Positions 7,649 to 15,343 of a stretch of 45,641 nt of DNA are shown piece by piece. Made by a program: the position numbers and the translations under genes. The stretch comes from PUPG01 sp031323845 (GTDB taxonomy: Bacteria; Bacteroidota; Bacteroidia; Bacteroidales; UBA7960), in NCBI GenBank assembly GCA_031323845.1, contig JAVIYP010000019.1, positions 1 to 45,641 of the forward strand, in the 5' to 3' direction. Positions within the stretch are counted from its first letter, which is position 1. Each line of letters starts with the position of its first letter. The notes below the pieces were generated by a model. The model saw only the letters and a list, made by a program, of their open reading frames with translations, had not been told where the DNA came from and did no database searches.

Positions 7649-7728
7649 CTATCTTACATCCAGCCTCTGTCCCCAAATCATGGTTTGACCCGCATCCATA
7701 ATCCCTTTCCAAACTCACAATCACATGG

Positions 7729-7736
7729 CAAAGATA
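7729..7736 (-). promoter_or_regulatory. Promoter-like -7 element facing the kamA-like gene
   Basis: The minus strand reads TATCTTTG, a full match to the Bacteroidota -7 consensus TAnnTTTG. No good -33 TTTG is found at the usual distance. If used, the transcript would run about 620 nt through the heptamer and octamer repeats before the ATG at 7102. Confidence 0.4.
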
Positions 7737-7858
7737 CGCATTTTTGGCCAGAAAGGAAAGTCCGTGATTCCGGCGCGGGCTTAACACGCTCATTGATAGC
7801 ATATTATAAAATATTTTAAGAAGCGGCGAAAGGCAACGACCGGCACGAAATTTTGGGG

Positions 7859-9343
7859 CTACCTGATCGTTTTTAGGTCGCCGATAAGTGATCTGTCGGC
7901 AAGGATGATGGCGGCCAGAAAGAAGCCAATCAGGATCAAATGGGTGGCGTACATCCATACTGCCGGAAGCGTTGTTGTCAGATAGCTGGCGAAATAGACG
8001 GCGAGGGCCAGGATGATCATAAAAAACAAACGGGGCAGTTCATAGGGTATTTTATAATGTTTTTGTCCGAAGGCATAGGACAGGGAGGCCAGGGCAACAT
8101 AGCAGATGAGGGTGGCCCAGGCTGAACCGTGATAGCCGAACATTGGAATCCACCAGATATTCAGGACAATGGTGATGATGGCACCAACTACAGAAAACCA
8201 GGCGCCATACATGGTTTTATCGGTAAGTTTATACCATATGGAAAGGTTAAAGTAGATGCCGAGGAACATGTTTGCCAGCAGCAGTATGGGAACCACGCCG
8301 ATGCCTTCATGGAACTCTGAGCCGAGGAGGTTTTTTACGATGTCGATAAACAGGGTTATTCCGAGAAAGATAATGAGACAGGCAAGCACGAAATACTTCA
8401 TGACCCTTGCATAGGTTTCCCTGGCATTTTTTTCGGCTGACTGGGCAAAGAAGAAAGGTTCGGCAGCAAAGCGGAATGCCTGGATGAAGATGGTCATCAT
8501 TACGGAGAGCTTATAGGCGGCGCCGTAGATACCCACCTGCGACAGTGCGATGTCTTCGGGAAGAATGTATTTCAGCAGCAGTTTATCGAGTGCTTCGTTG
8601 GCCCATCCCGCCAGGCCGGCCACCAGCAGCGGCAAGGCATACAGGAGCATTTTTCTGAGCAGCATCCGGTCAAAGACGGCTTTTGCAGAGGCCATCACCG
8701 GCAGCAGCAACAACAGCACAGTCAGGCTGGCGATCAGGTTGGCAATAAACACATAGCCCACGCCAATACCGGGTTTATACAGTGTGCTGACGGTTTGCTG
8801 CATGCCGGGTGTACCATGTTCCAGCAGCCAGGGACACAGCACCAGGAAAAACAACACCAGCACGATGTTCACGGCAATGCCTGTCAGCTTGAGCAAGGCA
8901 AAGCGCATGGCTTTATTCTCTGACCGCAGTCGGGCAAAAGGGATGGCGGCCAGGGCGTCGGCGCCGATAATGCCTCCCATCAAAACAATGTATTCGACAT
9001 TGTCGGGATAACGCATAACCTCCGCCAGGGGCTGACGGAAGAGGACTACCAGCAACACAAAAAGAGAAGAGGTGGACAGCACCGACAACAGGGTGGTGCT
9101 GAACACGGTATTTCTGATGGCCGGGGTTTTTTCAGAGAAGCGGAACAGGGCGGTTTCCATCCCGTAAGTCAGCACAATCAGCAAAAGGTACATATACGTG
9201 TACATTTCGGTGACCACACCATACTCCTGGGGCAGAAAGACGCGGGTATAAAGGAAGACAAGCAGGAAGTTAATCAGCCTGCCAACGATGCTGCTTAGCC
9301 CGTAAATAACTGTTTGTCCTGCAAGTTGCTTCAGAGGATTCAC
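7859..9343 (-). CDS. Lipopolysaccharide/polysaccharide flippase (MOP superfamily)
   Basis: This 494-residue protein has about 14 predicted membrane segments and opens with MNPLKQLAGQTVIYGLSSI, then LYTRVFLPQEYGVVTEMYTY, a pattern common in Bacteroidota oligosaccharide flippases. It is unrelated in detail to the flippase at 2590-3873 and longer by about 70 residues. It is not surrounded by glycosyltransferases. The 70-residue orphan lies 28 nt upstream of its start and may share its transcript. The C-terminus ends in a short cytoplasmic segment (DRSLIGDLKTIR). The substrate is unknown. Confidence 0.85.
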   Translation of the reverse strand: MNPLKQLAGQTVIYGLSSIVGRLINFLLVFLYTRVFLPQEYGVVTEMYTYMYLLLIVLTYGMETALFRFSEKTPAIRNTVFSTTLLSVLSTSSLFVLLVVLFRQPLAEVMRYPDNVEYIVLMGGIIGADALAAIPFARLRSENKAMRFALLKLTGIAVNIVLVLFFLVLCPWLLEHGTPGMQQTVSTLYKPGIGVGYVFIANLIASLTVLLLLLPVMASAKAVFDRMLLRKMLLYALPLLVAGLAGWANEALDKLLLKYILPEDIALSQVGIYGAAYKLSVMMTIFIQAFRFAAEPFFFAQSAEKNARETYARVMKYFVLACLIIFLGITLFIDIVKNLLGSEFHEGIGVVPILLLANMFLGIYFNLSIWYKLTDKTMYGAWFSVVGAIITIVLNIWWIPMFGYHGSAWATLICYVALASLSYAFGQKHYKIPYELPRLFFMIILALAVYFASYLTTTLPAVWMYATHLILIGFFLAAIILADRSLIGDLKTIR

Positions 9344-9371
9344 GACCTGAATGCTTTAGCACAAAAGCGCA

Positions 9372-9584
9372 CTAATATCTTGACTCTTGTGCACGCACTT
9401 TTTCCTTCCAGGCCTCGTAGGTTTGCTTGAAAAAATCAGGGTTGTTTACCCTCAGCCATGTACCGTACTTCACATAATCGGGAATTATTCCACCATTCGA
9501 CTTTTTCTGTCCTTCAGGAATTCCCATTTGATTCAAATGACGCTCATAAGCAATCTTGCTTGGCCTGTCTTCTTTTCTGTTCAT
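9372..9584 (-). CDS. Small charged hypothetical protein (70 aa)
   Basis: I do not recognise a named family. The protein is soluble, starts MNRKEDRPSKIAYERHLNQ, and has an aromatic C-terminal half with YVKYGTWLRVNNPDFFKQ and YEAWK. It has no signal peptide or membrane segment. Support for it being real: sensible composition, a position between tRNA-Arg and the flippase on the same strand, and no better frame on either strand. The 28-nt gap to the flippase start suggests co-transcription. Confidence 0.6.
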   Translation of the reverse strand: MNRKEDRPSKIAYERHLNQMGIPEGQKKSNGGIIPDYVKYGTWLRVNNPDFFKQTYEAWKEKVRAQESRY

Positions 9585-9671
9585 GATGAAACATTTTCTG
9601 ACCTGTGGGATGCGCCTGTTCGTGTTTTCGGCAAAAATAATCCTGTGCAGGTTGTTAATAAAAACACTTAG

Positions 9672-9743
9672 TAGCCCCGACAGGAATCGAACCTGTATCT
9701 AAAGTTTAGGAAACTTCCATTCTATCCGTTGAACTACGGGGCC
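9672..9743 (-). tRNA. tRNA-Arg (anticodon CCU)
   Basis: The minus strand folds as a complete cloverleaf. The acceptor is GGCCCCG/CGGGGCT, with one G-U pair at the tip. The D-arm is GTTC...GAAT. The anticodon arm is GAAGT-TTCCTAA-ACTTT with CCT at positions 34-36. The T-arm is ACAGG-TTCGAAT-CCTGT. The discriminator is A and CCA is not encoded. A perfect -7 element lies 10 nt upstream. Confidence 0.95.
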
Positions 9744-9753
9744 TTTTGAACGG

Positions 9754-9761
9754 CAAATATA
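9754..9761 (-). promoter_or_regulatory. -7 element for tRNA-Arg
   Basis: The minus strand reads TATATTTG (TAnnTTTG), 10 nt before the tRNA 5' end. That distance fits transcription starting at or just before the tRNA. No clear TTTG is seen 17-23 nt further upstream. Confidence 0.6.
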
Positions 9762-9844
9762 GTCAGAAATTTTTGATTTTTACACATGATCTGCCAAAAA
9801 GAATGTTTATTCCTGCATGTTTTTGGCTTAAAACAAATCTATTT

Positions 9845-11902
9845 TTATGAGATGACGCTTCCGTTGTCGAAGGGCTCCTCAGGACAGATAAAACTCAGGT
9901 TTCCTTCGTTATTTTCGGCCAGCAGCAGCATGCCCTGCGACTCCACCCCTTTTATTTCCCTGCTTTCGAGGTTGATCAGCATCACCACTTTTTTCCCGAT
10001 AAGGTCTCCGGGCTCAAACTGACCGGCAATGCCTGAGACCACCGTGCGTATATCAACGCCAGTGTCAACGGTCAGTTTCAGCAGTTTTTTAGTCTTGGCC
10101 ATTTTTTCAGCCGTTACGATGGTTGCAATTCTGAGATCCAGTTTCGCAAAATCTTCAAAGCGCACAGCCTCCTTAACAGGTTTCACTTGCACTTGGCTGT
10201 TGTTCTTGCGGGTCTCCAGCAGCTTCGCCACCTGTGCCTGTATGGTATCGTCCTCAATTTTCTCAAACAACAACTCCGGGCGGTTAAGCTGATGGCCCGG
10301 TTTCAGCCATTCCTCCTGTCCGGCATCGGCCCAGGTTCCGGCTTCCAGGTTAAGCATGTTACGAAGTTTTTGTGCGGTAAACGGGAGAAAGGGTTCGGAA
10401 AGAAGTGCAAGGGAGGCACAAAGCTGAAGGCTTATATTCAGTATGGTTTTTACTCTTTCAGGATCGGTCTTGAAGAGCTTCCAGGGTTCTTCTTCGGTAA
10501 GATAACGGTTCCCGAGCCTTGCCAGGTTCATCATGCCCGACAAGCCTTCCCGGAACCTGTAATGCTCCAGGCTTTCGCCGATGCTGTCAGGAAATGCTGA
10601 CAGTTTGTCCAGGGTTTCCCTGTCGGACGGAGAGAGTTCTCCGCTTGCAGGCACCTTGCCGTCAAAGTACTTGTGGGTAAGCACCAGCGTGCGGTTGACA
10701 AAGTTGCCAAAGATGGCCAGCAGTTCATTGTTGTTCCGCGACTGAAAGTCCTTCCAGGTAAAGTCGTTGTCTTTGGTCTCCGGGGCGGCCGCACAAAGCA
10801 CGTAACGCAACACATCCTGTTTTCCCGGAAAATCTTCAAGGTATTCGTGAAGCCATACCGCCCAGTTGCGCGACGTGGAGATCTTGTCGCCTTCCAGGTT
10901 CAGAAACTCATTGGCCGGTACGTTTTCAGGCAATATGTAAGAGCCTTCGGCATGCAGCATCACCGGGAAGATGATGCAGTGAAACACAATGTTGTCTTTG
11001 CCGATAAAGTGCACCAGCCGGGTGTCAGGACTTTTCCAGTATTGCTCCCAGTCACGCCCCGTCGCTTCGCCCCACTCCCGCGTTGACGAGATATAGCCAA
11101 TGGGCGCATCAAACCAAACATAAAGCACTTTTTCTTCATAACCGTCAAGAGGCAGTTTTACACCCCAGTCGAGGTCGCGTGTGACGGCCCGGGGCTTGAG
11201 GCCCTGCTCTATCCACGACTTACACTGCCCGTAAACGTTAGGCTTCCAGTCGTTCTTATGGGCTTCCAGTATCCATTGGCGAAGCATATCCTCATAAGTA
11301 TCGAGCGGCAAATACCAGTGCCGAGTAGCCTTCATGACCGGCTTGTTGCCGCTAAGCACTGATTTAGGGTTGATGAGCTCTGCAGGGCTCAGTGAGGTCC
11401 CGCAGTTTTCACATTGATCGCCATAGGCCGCCTCGTAGCCGCAATGCGGACATGTGCCGGTTATGTATCGGTCGGCCAGAAACTGCCTGCTCTCCTCATC
11501 ATAATATTGTTCTGAGTCTTTTTCAAGAAGAACACCTTTCTGATAAAGTGTTTTAAAGAAGTCTGATGCGGTTTCGTGATGAATGCCGGCGCTGGTTCTG
11601 CTGTAATGGTCGAAGGAGATGCCGAAGCTTTCAAAAGACTCTTTGATCAGCGTATGGTATTGATCGACCACCTCCTGCGGGCTGCGTTTTTCCTGTCGTG
11701 CCTTGATGGTGATCGGCACCCCATGTTCATCGCTGCCGCAGATATAGATCACATCCTCGCCCCTGAGGCGAAGGTAACGGGCATAGATGTCGGCCGGAAT
11801 GTAAACACCGGCAAGATGTCCGATGTGAACCGGACCGTTGGCATAGGGAAGGGCTGCCGTTATGGTGGTGCGCTTGTATGGTCCTTTGTTGTCAGGTGTC
11901 AT
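9845..11902 (-). CDS. metG: Methionyl-tRNA synthetase with C-terminal tRNA-binding domain
   Basis: This 685-residue class I synthetase charges tRNA-Met. The HIGH signature is in YANGPVHIGHLAGVYIPADIY near the N-terminus. The zinc-knuckle insert has CPHCGYEAAYGDQCENCG, and the KMSKS-like loop is KISTSRNW. The C-terminal about 110 residues are a Trbp111/EMAP-II-type OB domain (FAKLDLRIATIV ... GIKGVE-type end, read here as REIKGVESQGMLLLA) used for dimerisation and tRNA binding. This matches the long MetG form common in Bacteroidota. The gene is divergent from the sigma-54 activator, and its own promoter is at 11926-11954. Confidence 0.97.
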   Translation of the reverse strand: MTPDNKGPYKRTTITAALPYANGPVHIGHLAGVYIPADIYARYLRLRGEDVIYICGSDEHGVPITIKARQEKRSPQEVVDQYHTLIKESFESFGISFDHYSRTSAGIHHETASDFFKTLYQKGVLLEKDSEQYYDEESRQFLADRYITGTCPHCGYEAAYGDQCENCGTSLSPAELINPKSVLSGNKPVMKATRHWYLPLDTYEDMLRQWILEAHKNDWKPNVYGQCKSWIEQGLKPRAVTRDLDWGVKLPLDGYEEKVLYVWFDAPIGYISSTREWGEATGRDWEQYWKSPDTRLVHFIGKDNIVFHCIIFPVMLHAEGSYILPENVPANEFLNLEGDKISTSRNWAVWLHEYLEDFPGKQDVLRYVLCAAAPETKDNDFTWKDFQSRNNNELLAIFGNFVNRTLVLTHKYFDGKVPASGELSPSDRETLDKLSAFPDSIGESLEHYRFREGLSGMMNLARLGNRYLTEEEPWKLFKTDPERVKTILNISLQLCASLALLSEPFLPFTAQKLRNMLNLEAGTWADAGQEEWLKPGHQLNRPELLFEKIEDDTIQAQVAKLLETRKNNSQVQVKPVKEAVRFEDFAKLDLRIATIVTAEKMAKTKKLLKLTVDTGVDIRTVVSGIAGQFEPGDLIGKKVVMLINLESREIKGVESQGMLLLAENNEGNLSFICPEEPFDNGSVIS

Positions 11903-11925
11903 TGTCCAGGGATTTTACTGATGTG

Positions 11926-11954
11926 CAAAGGTAGTAAATGTTCATGAGCTCAAA
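11926..11954 (-). promoter_or_regulatory. metG promoter (Bacteroidota type)
   Basis: The minus strand has -33 TTTG (complement of 11951-11954), a 17-nt spacer and -7 TACCTTTG (complement of 11926-11933). Both elements match consensus. The predicted leader to the ATG at 11902 is under 25 nt. Confidence 0.8.
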
Positions 11955-11963
11955 AGAAAACAT

Positions 11964-11971
11964 TAACTTTG
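11964..11971 (+). promoter_or_regulatory. -7 element for the sigma-54 activator gene
   Basis: TAACTTTG matches TAnnTTTG and lies 29 nt before the ATG at 12001. No good -33 element is visible. It is back-to-back with the metG promoter, only 9 nt from the latter's -33 box. Confidence 0.5.
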
Positions 11972-12000
11972 CATCAATAAACTGACGAAATGGCATAGTT

Positions 12001-13245
12001 ATGGACATTCAATCCATCAAACAACGATTTGGGATCATAGGGCACTCACCGAGGCTTGACCGTGCCATTGATGTTGCCTGCCAGGTGGCGCCCACTGACA
12101 TTACCGTGCTGATCTCCGGAGAAAGCGGAACGGGCAAGGAGGCATTTCCCAAGATCATCCATCACCTGAGTGCCCGCAAGCATGGGCCCTACATTGCAGT
12201 GAACTGCGGTGCTATCCCGGAAGGAACCATTGACTCGGAACTTTTCGGCCATGAAAAGGGTGCGTTTACGGGTGCCCACGATGCACGGAAAGGTTACTTT
12301 GAGGTTGTCAACGGCGGCACCATTTTCCTGGATGAGGTTGCCGAGCTGCCCACCCTAACACAGGTAAGGCTGCTGCGTATCCTCGAAACCGGGGAGTTTA
12401 TCAAAGTGGGATCGTCCAAGGTACTGAAAACGGACGTAAGGGTGGTGGCTGCCACCAACGTAAACCTCCAGGATGCGGTTTCCGCCGGGAAATTCCGCGA
12501 GGACCTGTACTACAGGCTCAGCACCGTGCCCATTCATGTGCCTCCGCTGAGGGAGCGCAAAGACGACATTATCATGCTGTTTAAGAAGTTTGCGTCTGAT
12601 TTTGCCGAAAAATACCGCATTCCGCCCCTGCAGCTCAGGGAGGATGCTGCCCAGGTACTGATCAACCAGCGATGGTCGGGTAACGTGCGTCAGCTGAAAA
12701 ACCTCGCCGAGCAAATCTCCGTCATCGAAAAAGACAGACACCTGGATGCGGAAACCGTCAAAAAATACCTGCCACCCGGTCAGGAGAGCATGTTGCCGGT
12801 GCTGTTCAATGATGTCCGCAACGACCCGGGAAACCTCTCCGAAAGGGAAATCCTCTATAAGCTGCTGTTCGACATGAAGCGCGACATCACCGACATGAAA
12901 AAGATCATCACACAGCTGATGCAGGACGGCAAGGTTTCGGGTTCGTTCAGGGAAGAACACGCACACCTCCTCGAAAAGCTTTATGAAGGCAGTGAGGTGC
13001 CTCAAATCTATAAGGAACACGAGGCATTTCAAAATGATGATGAGGCCGTAAGGGACGAGGTAGTGGAAAGCTATGAAGAAACGCCTCATGAGTTTGTTGA
13101 GGAGAATCTTTCCATCCAGCAAAAGGAAAAGGATTTGATTGAAAAAGCGTTGACGAAGCACAAGGGCCGCAGAAAAAAAGCCGCCAGGGAGCTTGGCATC
13201 TCCGAAAGGACGCTGTACCGGAAAATAAAGGAATACGACATTTAG
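12001..13245 (+). CDS. Sigma-54-dependent activator (AAA+ and Fis-type HTH, no receiver)
   Basis: This 414-residue protein is an enhancer-binding ATPase that remodels sigma-54 RNA polymerase. It begins almost directly with the AAA+ domain: Walker A GESGTGKE (residues 40-47), sigma-54 contact loop GAFTGA (87-92), Walker B TIFLDEV (107-113). A charged linker covers about 260-370. The C-terminal Fis-like helix-turn-helix (KKAARELGISERTLYRKIKE) binds DNA. There is no receiver, PAS or GAF domain, so its control is not by classical phosphorylation. It stands directly before the LptE-like gene, an order I recall from other Bacteroidota. What it regulates is unknown. Confidence 0.92.
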   Translation: MDIQSIKQRFGIIGHSPRLDRAIDVACQVAPTDITVLISGESGTGKEAFPKIIHHLSARKHGPYIAVNCGAIPEGTIDSELFGHEKGAFTGAHDARKGYFEVVNGGTIFLDEVAELPTLTQVRLLRILETGEFIKVGSSKVLKTDVRVVAATNVNLQDAVSAGKFREDLYYRLSTVPIHVPPLRERKDDIIMLFKKFASDFAEKYRIPPLQLREDAAQVLINQRWSGNVRQLKNLAEQISVIEKDRHLDAETVKKYLPPGQESMLPVLFNDVRNDPGNLSEREILYKLLFDMKRDITDMKKIITQLMQDGKVSGSFREEHAHLLEKLYEGSEVPQIYKEHEAFQNDDEAVRDEVVESYEETPHEFVEENLSIQQKEKDLIEKALTKHKGRRKKAARELGISERTLYRKIKEYDI

Positions 13246-13316
13246 CGGTTACCGGGTAACATGTTAGCTATACAACCTATAAGATTCACCGATTGCTAAC
13301 GTTTAAGTTTTATAGA

Positions 13317-13829
13317 ATGAGAAGGTTTCGATTATACGCTGCGATGTTTTCACTGGTGTTGGCGGTGGTTCTGCCGGCATGCGGAGTGTATTCTTTTACA
13401 GGCGCGAGCATCCCTCCGGAGGCGGAGACCATATCCGTCAGCTACTTCCCGAATGATGCCCCGCTTGTTCAGCCCACCCTCAGCCAGCGCTTTACTGAAG
13501 AGTTGCAGGACAAATTCCTGCGGCAAACCAATTTGCGGATGGTGGAAGGCATAGGGCATTTGCATTTCGAAGGCAGCATTACCGGTTACAGGACAGAGCC
13601 GGTGGCTATTGGCGGGGACGACAGGGCAGCCATGAACAGGCTGACCATCACCGTCAGGGTGTCTTTCATCAATGAATTTGACCCCTCTTCCGATTTCGAG
13701 CGGTCTTTTTCAAGGTTTTTTGATTACGACAGCAGCTTAAGTCTTTCAGAGATAGAAAATGACGCCATTGACCTGATCACCAAGGAGCTGGCTGAAGACA
13801 TTTTCAACCAGGCCGTGGTCAACTGGTAA
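13317..13829 (+). CDS. LptE-like outer-membrane lipoprotein
   Basis: This 170-residue protein has a lipoprotein signal (hydrophobic stretch LYAAMFSLVLAVVLP, then lipobox PAC-G at about residue 20). The mature part begins GVYSFTGASIPPEAETISV, resembling Bacteroidota LptE/RlpB-type proteins that plug LptD and help insert lipopolysaccharide. ATG 13317 is chosen over 13293, which would add residues before the signal. It lies 71 nt after the activator and 10 nt before the next gene, so it is probably in an operon with it and secG. The fold assignment comes from family resemblance; sequence conservation in LptE is weak. Confidence 0.8.
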   Translation: MRRFRLYAAMFSLVLAVVLPACGVYSFTGASIPPEAETISVSYFPNDAPLVQPTLSQRFTEELQDKFLRQTNLRMVEGIGHLHFEGSITGYRTEPVAIGGDDRAAMNRLTITVRVSFINEFDPSSDFERSFSRFFDYDSSLSLSEIENDAIDLITKELAEDIFNQAVVNW

Positions 13830-13839
13830 CTTTGCTTAA

Positions 13840-14403
13840 ATGATGCAGGAAACGTTTTTACATGCGGTCAAACACCGGCGGTTTTCCGATGATGAGTTGC
13901 CGTCGTTCCTGGGTGATGTGGTGAAGAAATTCCCCTATTGTCAGCCGGCCCTCATCCTGTATGCAAAAGTGCTGATGCACCGCGGGCATCCCGGCTACGA
14001 GGAGGTTCTTAAGCGTGCTGAAGCCTGCGTCCCTGACCAGAGGCTGTTTCGTGCCTTTATGGCGGAGGAGGAACGGCATACACCGGCCGGCAACACGCCG
14101 GAAACACCGGAAATGCCGGAAGCGCAGGTAAGGCAACAGCGGCAACAGGCCATCATTGAACGTTTTCTGACCAACCAGCCACGCATTCAGCGCGCCGGTG
14201 CGCCTGCACCTACAGGCGAGCTTTCGCGCGAAAGCATTGAAGAAAAGAGCGACATCGTCAGCGAAACGCTGGCAGAGGTCCTGCTTAAACAGGGGCAAAA
14301 GGATCGCGCCATTATGATTTATAATAAATTAAGTTTGATGTTTCCGGAAAAAAGCCGTTACTTTGCAAAAAAATTGAAAAACATAGAAAAAGGGAATTTT
14401 TAA
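13840..14403 (+). CDS. Hypothetical protein, TPR-like C-terminus
   Basis: I cannot name this 187-residue protein. It is cytoplasmic by appearance. The N-terminal 75 residues are helical (MMQETFLHAVKHRRF; VVKKFPYCQPALILYAKVL). A Pro/Glu/Gln-rich linker follows at about 85-125. The C-terminal helix pair (SETLAEVLLKQGQKDRAIMI then YNKLSLMFPEKSRYFAKKL) looks like a single tetratricopeptide repeat. It is tightly spaced between the LptE-like gene (10 nt) and secG (13 nt), so an accessory role in envelope assembly or secretion is plausible but inferred. Confidence 0.8.
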   Translation: MMQETFLHAVKHRRFSDDELPSFLGDVVKKFPYCQPALILYAKVLMHRGHPGYEEVLKRAEACVPDQRLFRAFMAEEERHTPAGNTPETPEMPEAQVRQQRQQAIIERFLTNQPRIQRAGAPAPTGELSRESIEEKSDIVSETLAEVLLKQGQKDRAIMIYNKLSLMFPEKSRYFAKKLKNIEKGNF

Positions 14404-14416
14404 AAAAGAAAGAATA

Positions 14417-14803
14417 ATGGGTACTTATGTTTTGATATCTGTATTGATACTGATTACCTGCGTGTTGCTGGTGATGATTGTGCTTGTTCAGAATGCCAAG
14501 GGTGGCGGTCTGGCCTCAAACTTTTCTGCCAGCAACCAGGTTATGGGCGTTAGGAAAACCACAGACTTTCTGGAGAAGGCCACATGGACTCTGGCTATTA
14601 TCCTTCTTGTACTCACGCTTTCATCCACCTTTGTCATTCCGCGCAGCGACGTTCGTCAGGCGGCTCAGAGTGAGATCCTGGACCTTGTGCCGGCCGGCGA
14701 CGCCAGGCCCGCAAGCCGCCAGGTACCACCCCCCGGGCAAGCCATACCGGACGACATGGATGACATTCTCGAGGCTCCAATTGCCATCGAACCCGTGGAG
14801 TAA
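14417..14803 (+). CDS. secG: Preprotein translocase subunit SecG
   Basis: This 128-residue inner-membrane subunit of SecYEG has two transmembrane helices (about 5-24 and 54-76) joined by the conserved loop VQNAKGGGLASNFSASNQVM, then TTDFLEKATW. The C-terminal tail of about 45 residues is Pro/Asp-rich and longer than in enterobacteria, as often in Bacteroidota. An A-rich leader precedes the ATG. It is the last gene of the activator-lptE-secG run and is followed by a strong hairpin terminator. Confidence 0.93.
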   Translation: MGTYVLISVLILITCVLLVMIVLVQNAKGGGLASNFSASNQVMGVRKTTDFLEKATWTLAIILLVLTLSSTFVIPRSDVRQAAQSEILDLVPAGDARPASRQVPPPGQAIPDDMDDILEAPIAIEPVE

Positions 14804-14825
14804 CGCCTTAACGAATCCAAAAAAA

Positions 14826-14860
14826 ATGTCAGAATGGATGCCATTCTGACATTTTTTTTT
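14826..14860 (+). terminator. Rho-independent terminator after secG
   Basis: A perfect 12-bp stem, ATGTCAGAATGG / CCATTCTGACAT with loop ATG, is followed by a T run to 14860. It is preceded by an A run, so it could also act in reverse. Confidence 0.92.
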
Positions 14861-15004
14861 GCTTTTCCTGACGATATGCTGAAAATTTGACCTTGCAGCA
14901 CTGTCCACACCCCTTTGGCACAATATGTGAAGCGTGCGGGGTTGGAATTGTGAGCTGACACTTGCAAAATAAACATAATTGTCTAACCCGTAAAACGAAT
15001 AACA

Positions 15005-15283
15005 ATGACAAAAGTAAACATCAAACCCTTAGCTGACCGTGTATTGGTTCAGCCGGCTGCTGCAGAAGAAAAGACCACCGGAGGAATCATCATTCCTGAC
15101 ACAGCCAAGGAAAAGCCGCAAAGAGGCACCGTAATTGCCGTTGGCGCAGGAACCAAAGACAACCCCATGACACTGAAAGCAGGAGACAAGGTACTTTACG
15201 GCAAGTATGCCGGTACCGAGCTGAGTTTTGATGGGCAGGATTATCTGATCATGCGTGAATCGGATATTTATGCAATCATATAA
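15005..15283 (+). CDS. groES: Co-chaperonin GroES
   Basis: This 92-residue cytosolic lid of the GroEL chamber has the family pattern KPLADRVLVQPAAAEEKTTG then GIIIPDTAKEKPQRGTVIAV, including the mobile loop (about residues 17-32). It ends with ILMRESDIYAII-like strands. It is the first gene of the groES-groEL pair, 60 nt apart. The 140-nt upstream region after the secG terminator must hold its promoter, but no clear TAnnTTTG and no CIRCE inverted repeat was found. Confidence 0.97.
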   Translation: MTKVNIKPLADRVLVQPAAAEEKTTGGIIIPDTAKEKPQRGTVIAVGAGTKDNPMTLKAGDKVLYGKYAGTELSFDGQDYLIMRESDIYAII

Positions 15284-15343
15284 TCAAAGCAACTATCTGG
15301 AACAAAAAAATCATTTTCAAACCAATAAAAAAAGATAACAATC

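Noticed and set aside
7353..7958. Open frames across the kamA upstream gap (7353-7688 plus, 7512-7958 minus)
   Set aside because: They translate heptamer and octamer repeats into monotonous Ser/Leu/Arg-rich strings and have no plausible starts.
12355..13161. 268-residue antisense frame opposite the sigma-54 activator
   Set aside because: The sense frame carries all AAA+ motifs; the antisense one has no recognisable domain or promoter.
14861..15004. CIRCE operator or sigma-54 promoter before groES
   Set aside because: No TTAGCACTC-N9-GAGTGCTAA inverted repeat is present. TTGGCAC at about 14924 lacks a correctly spaced GC element.
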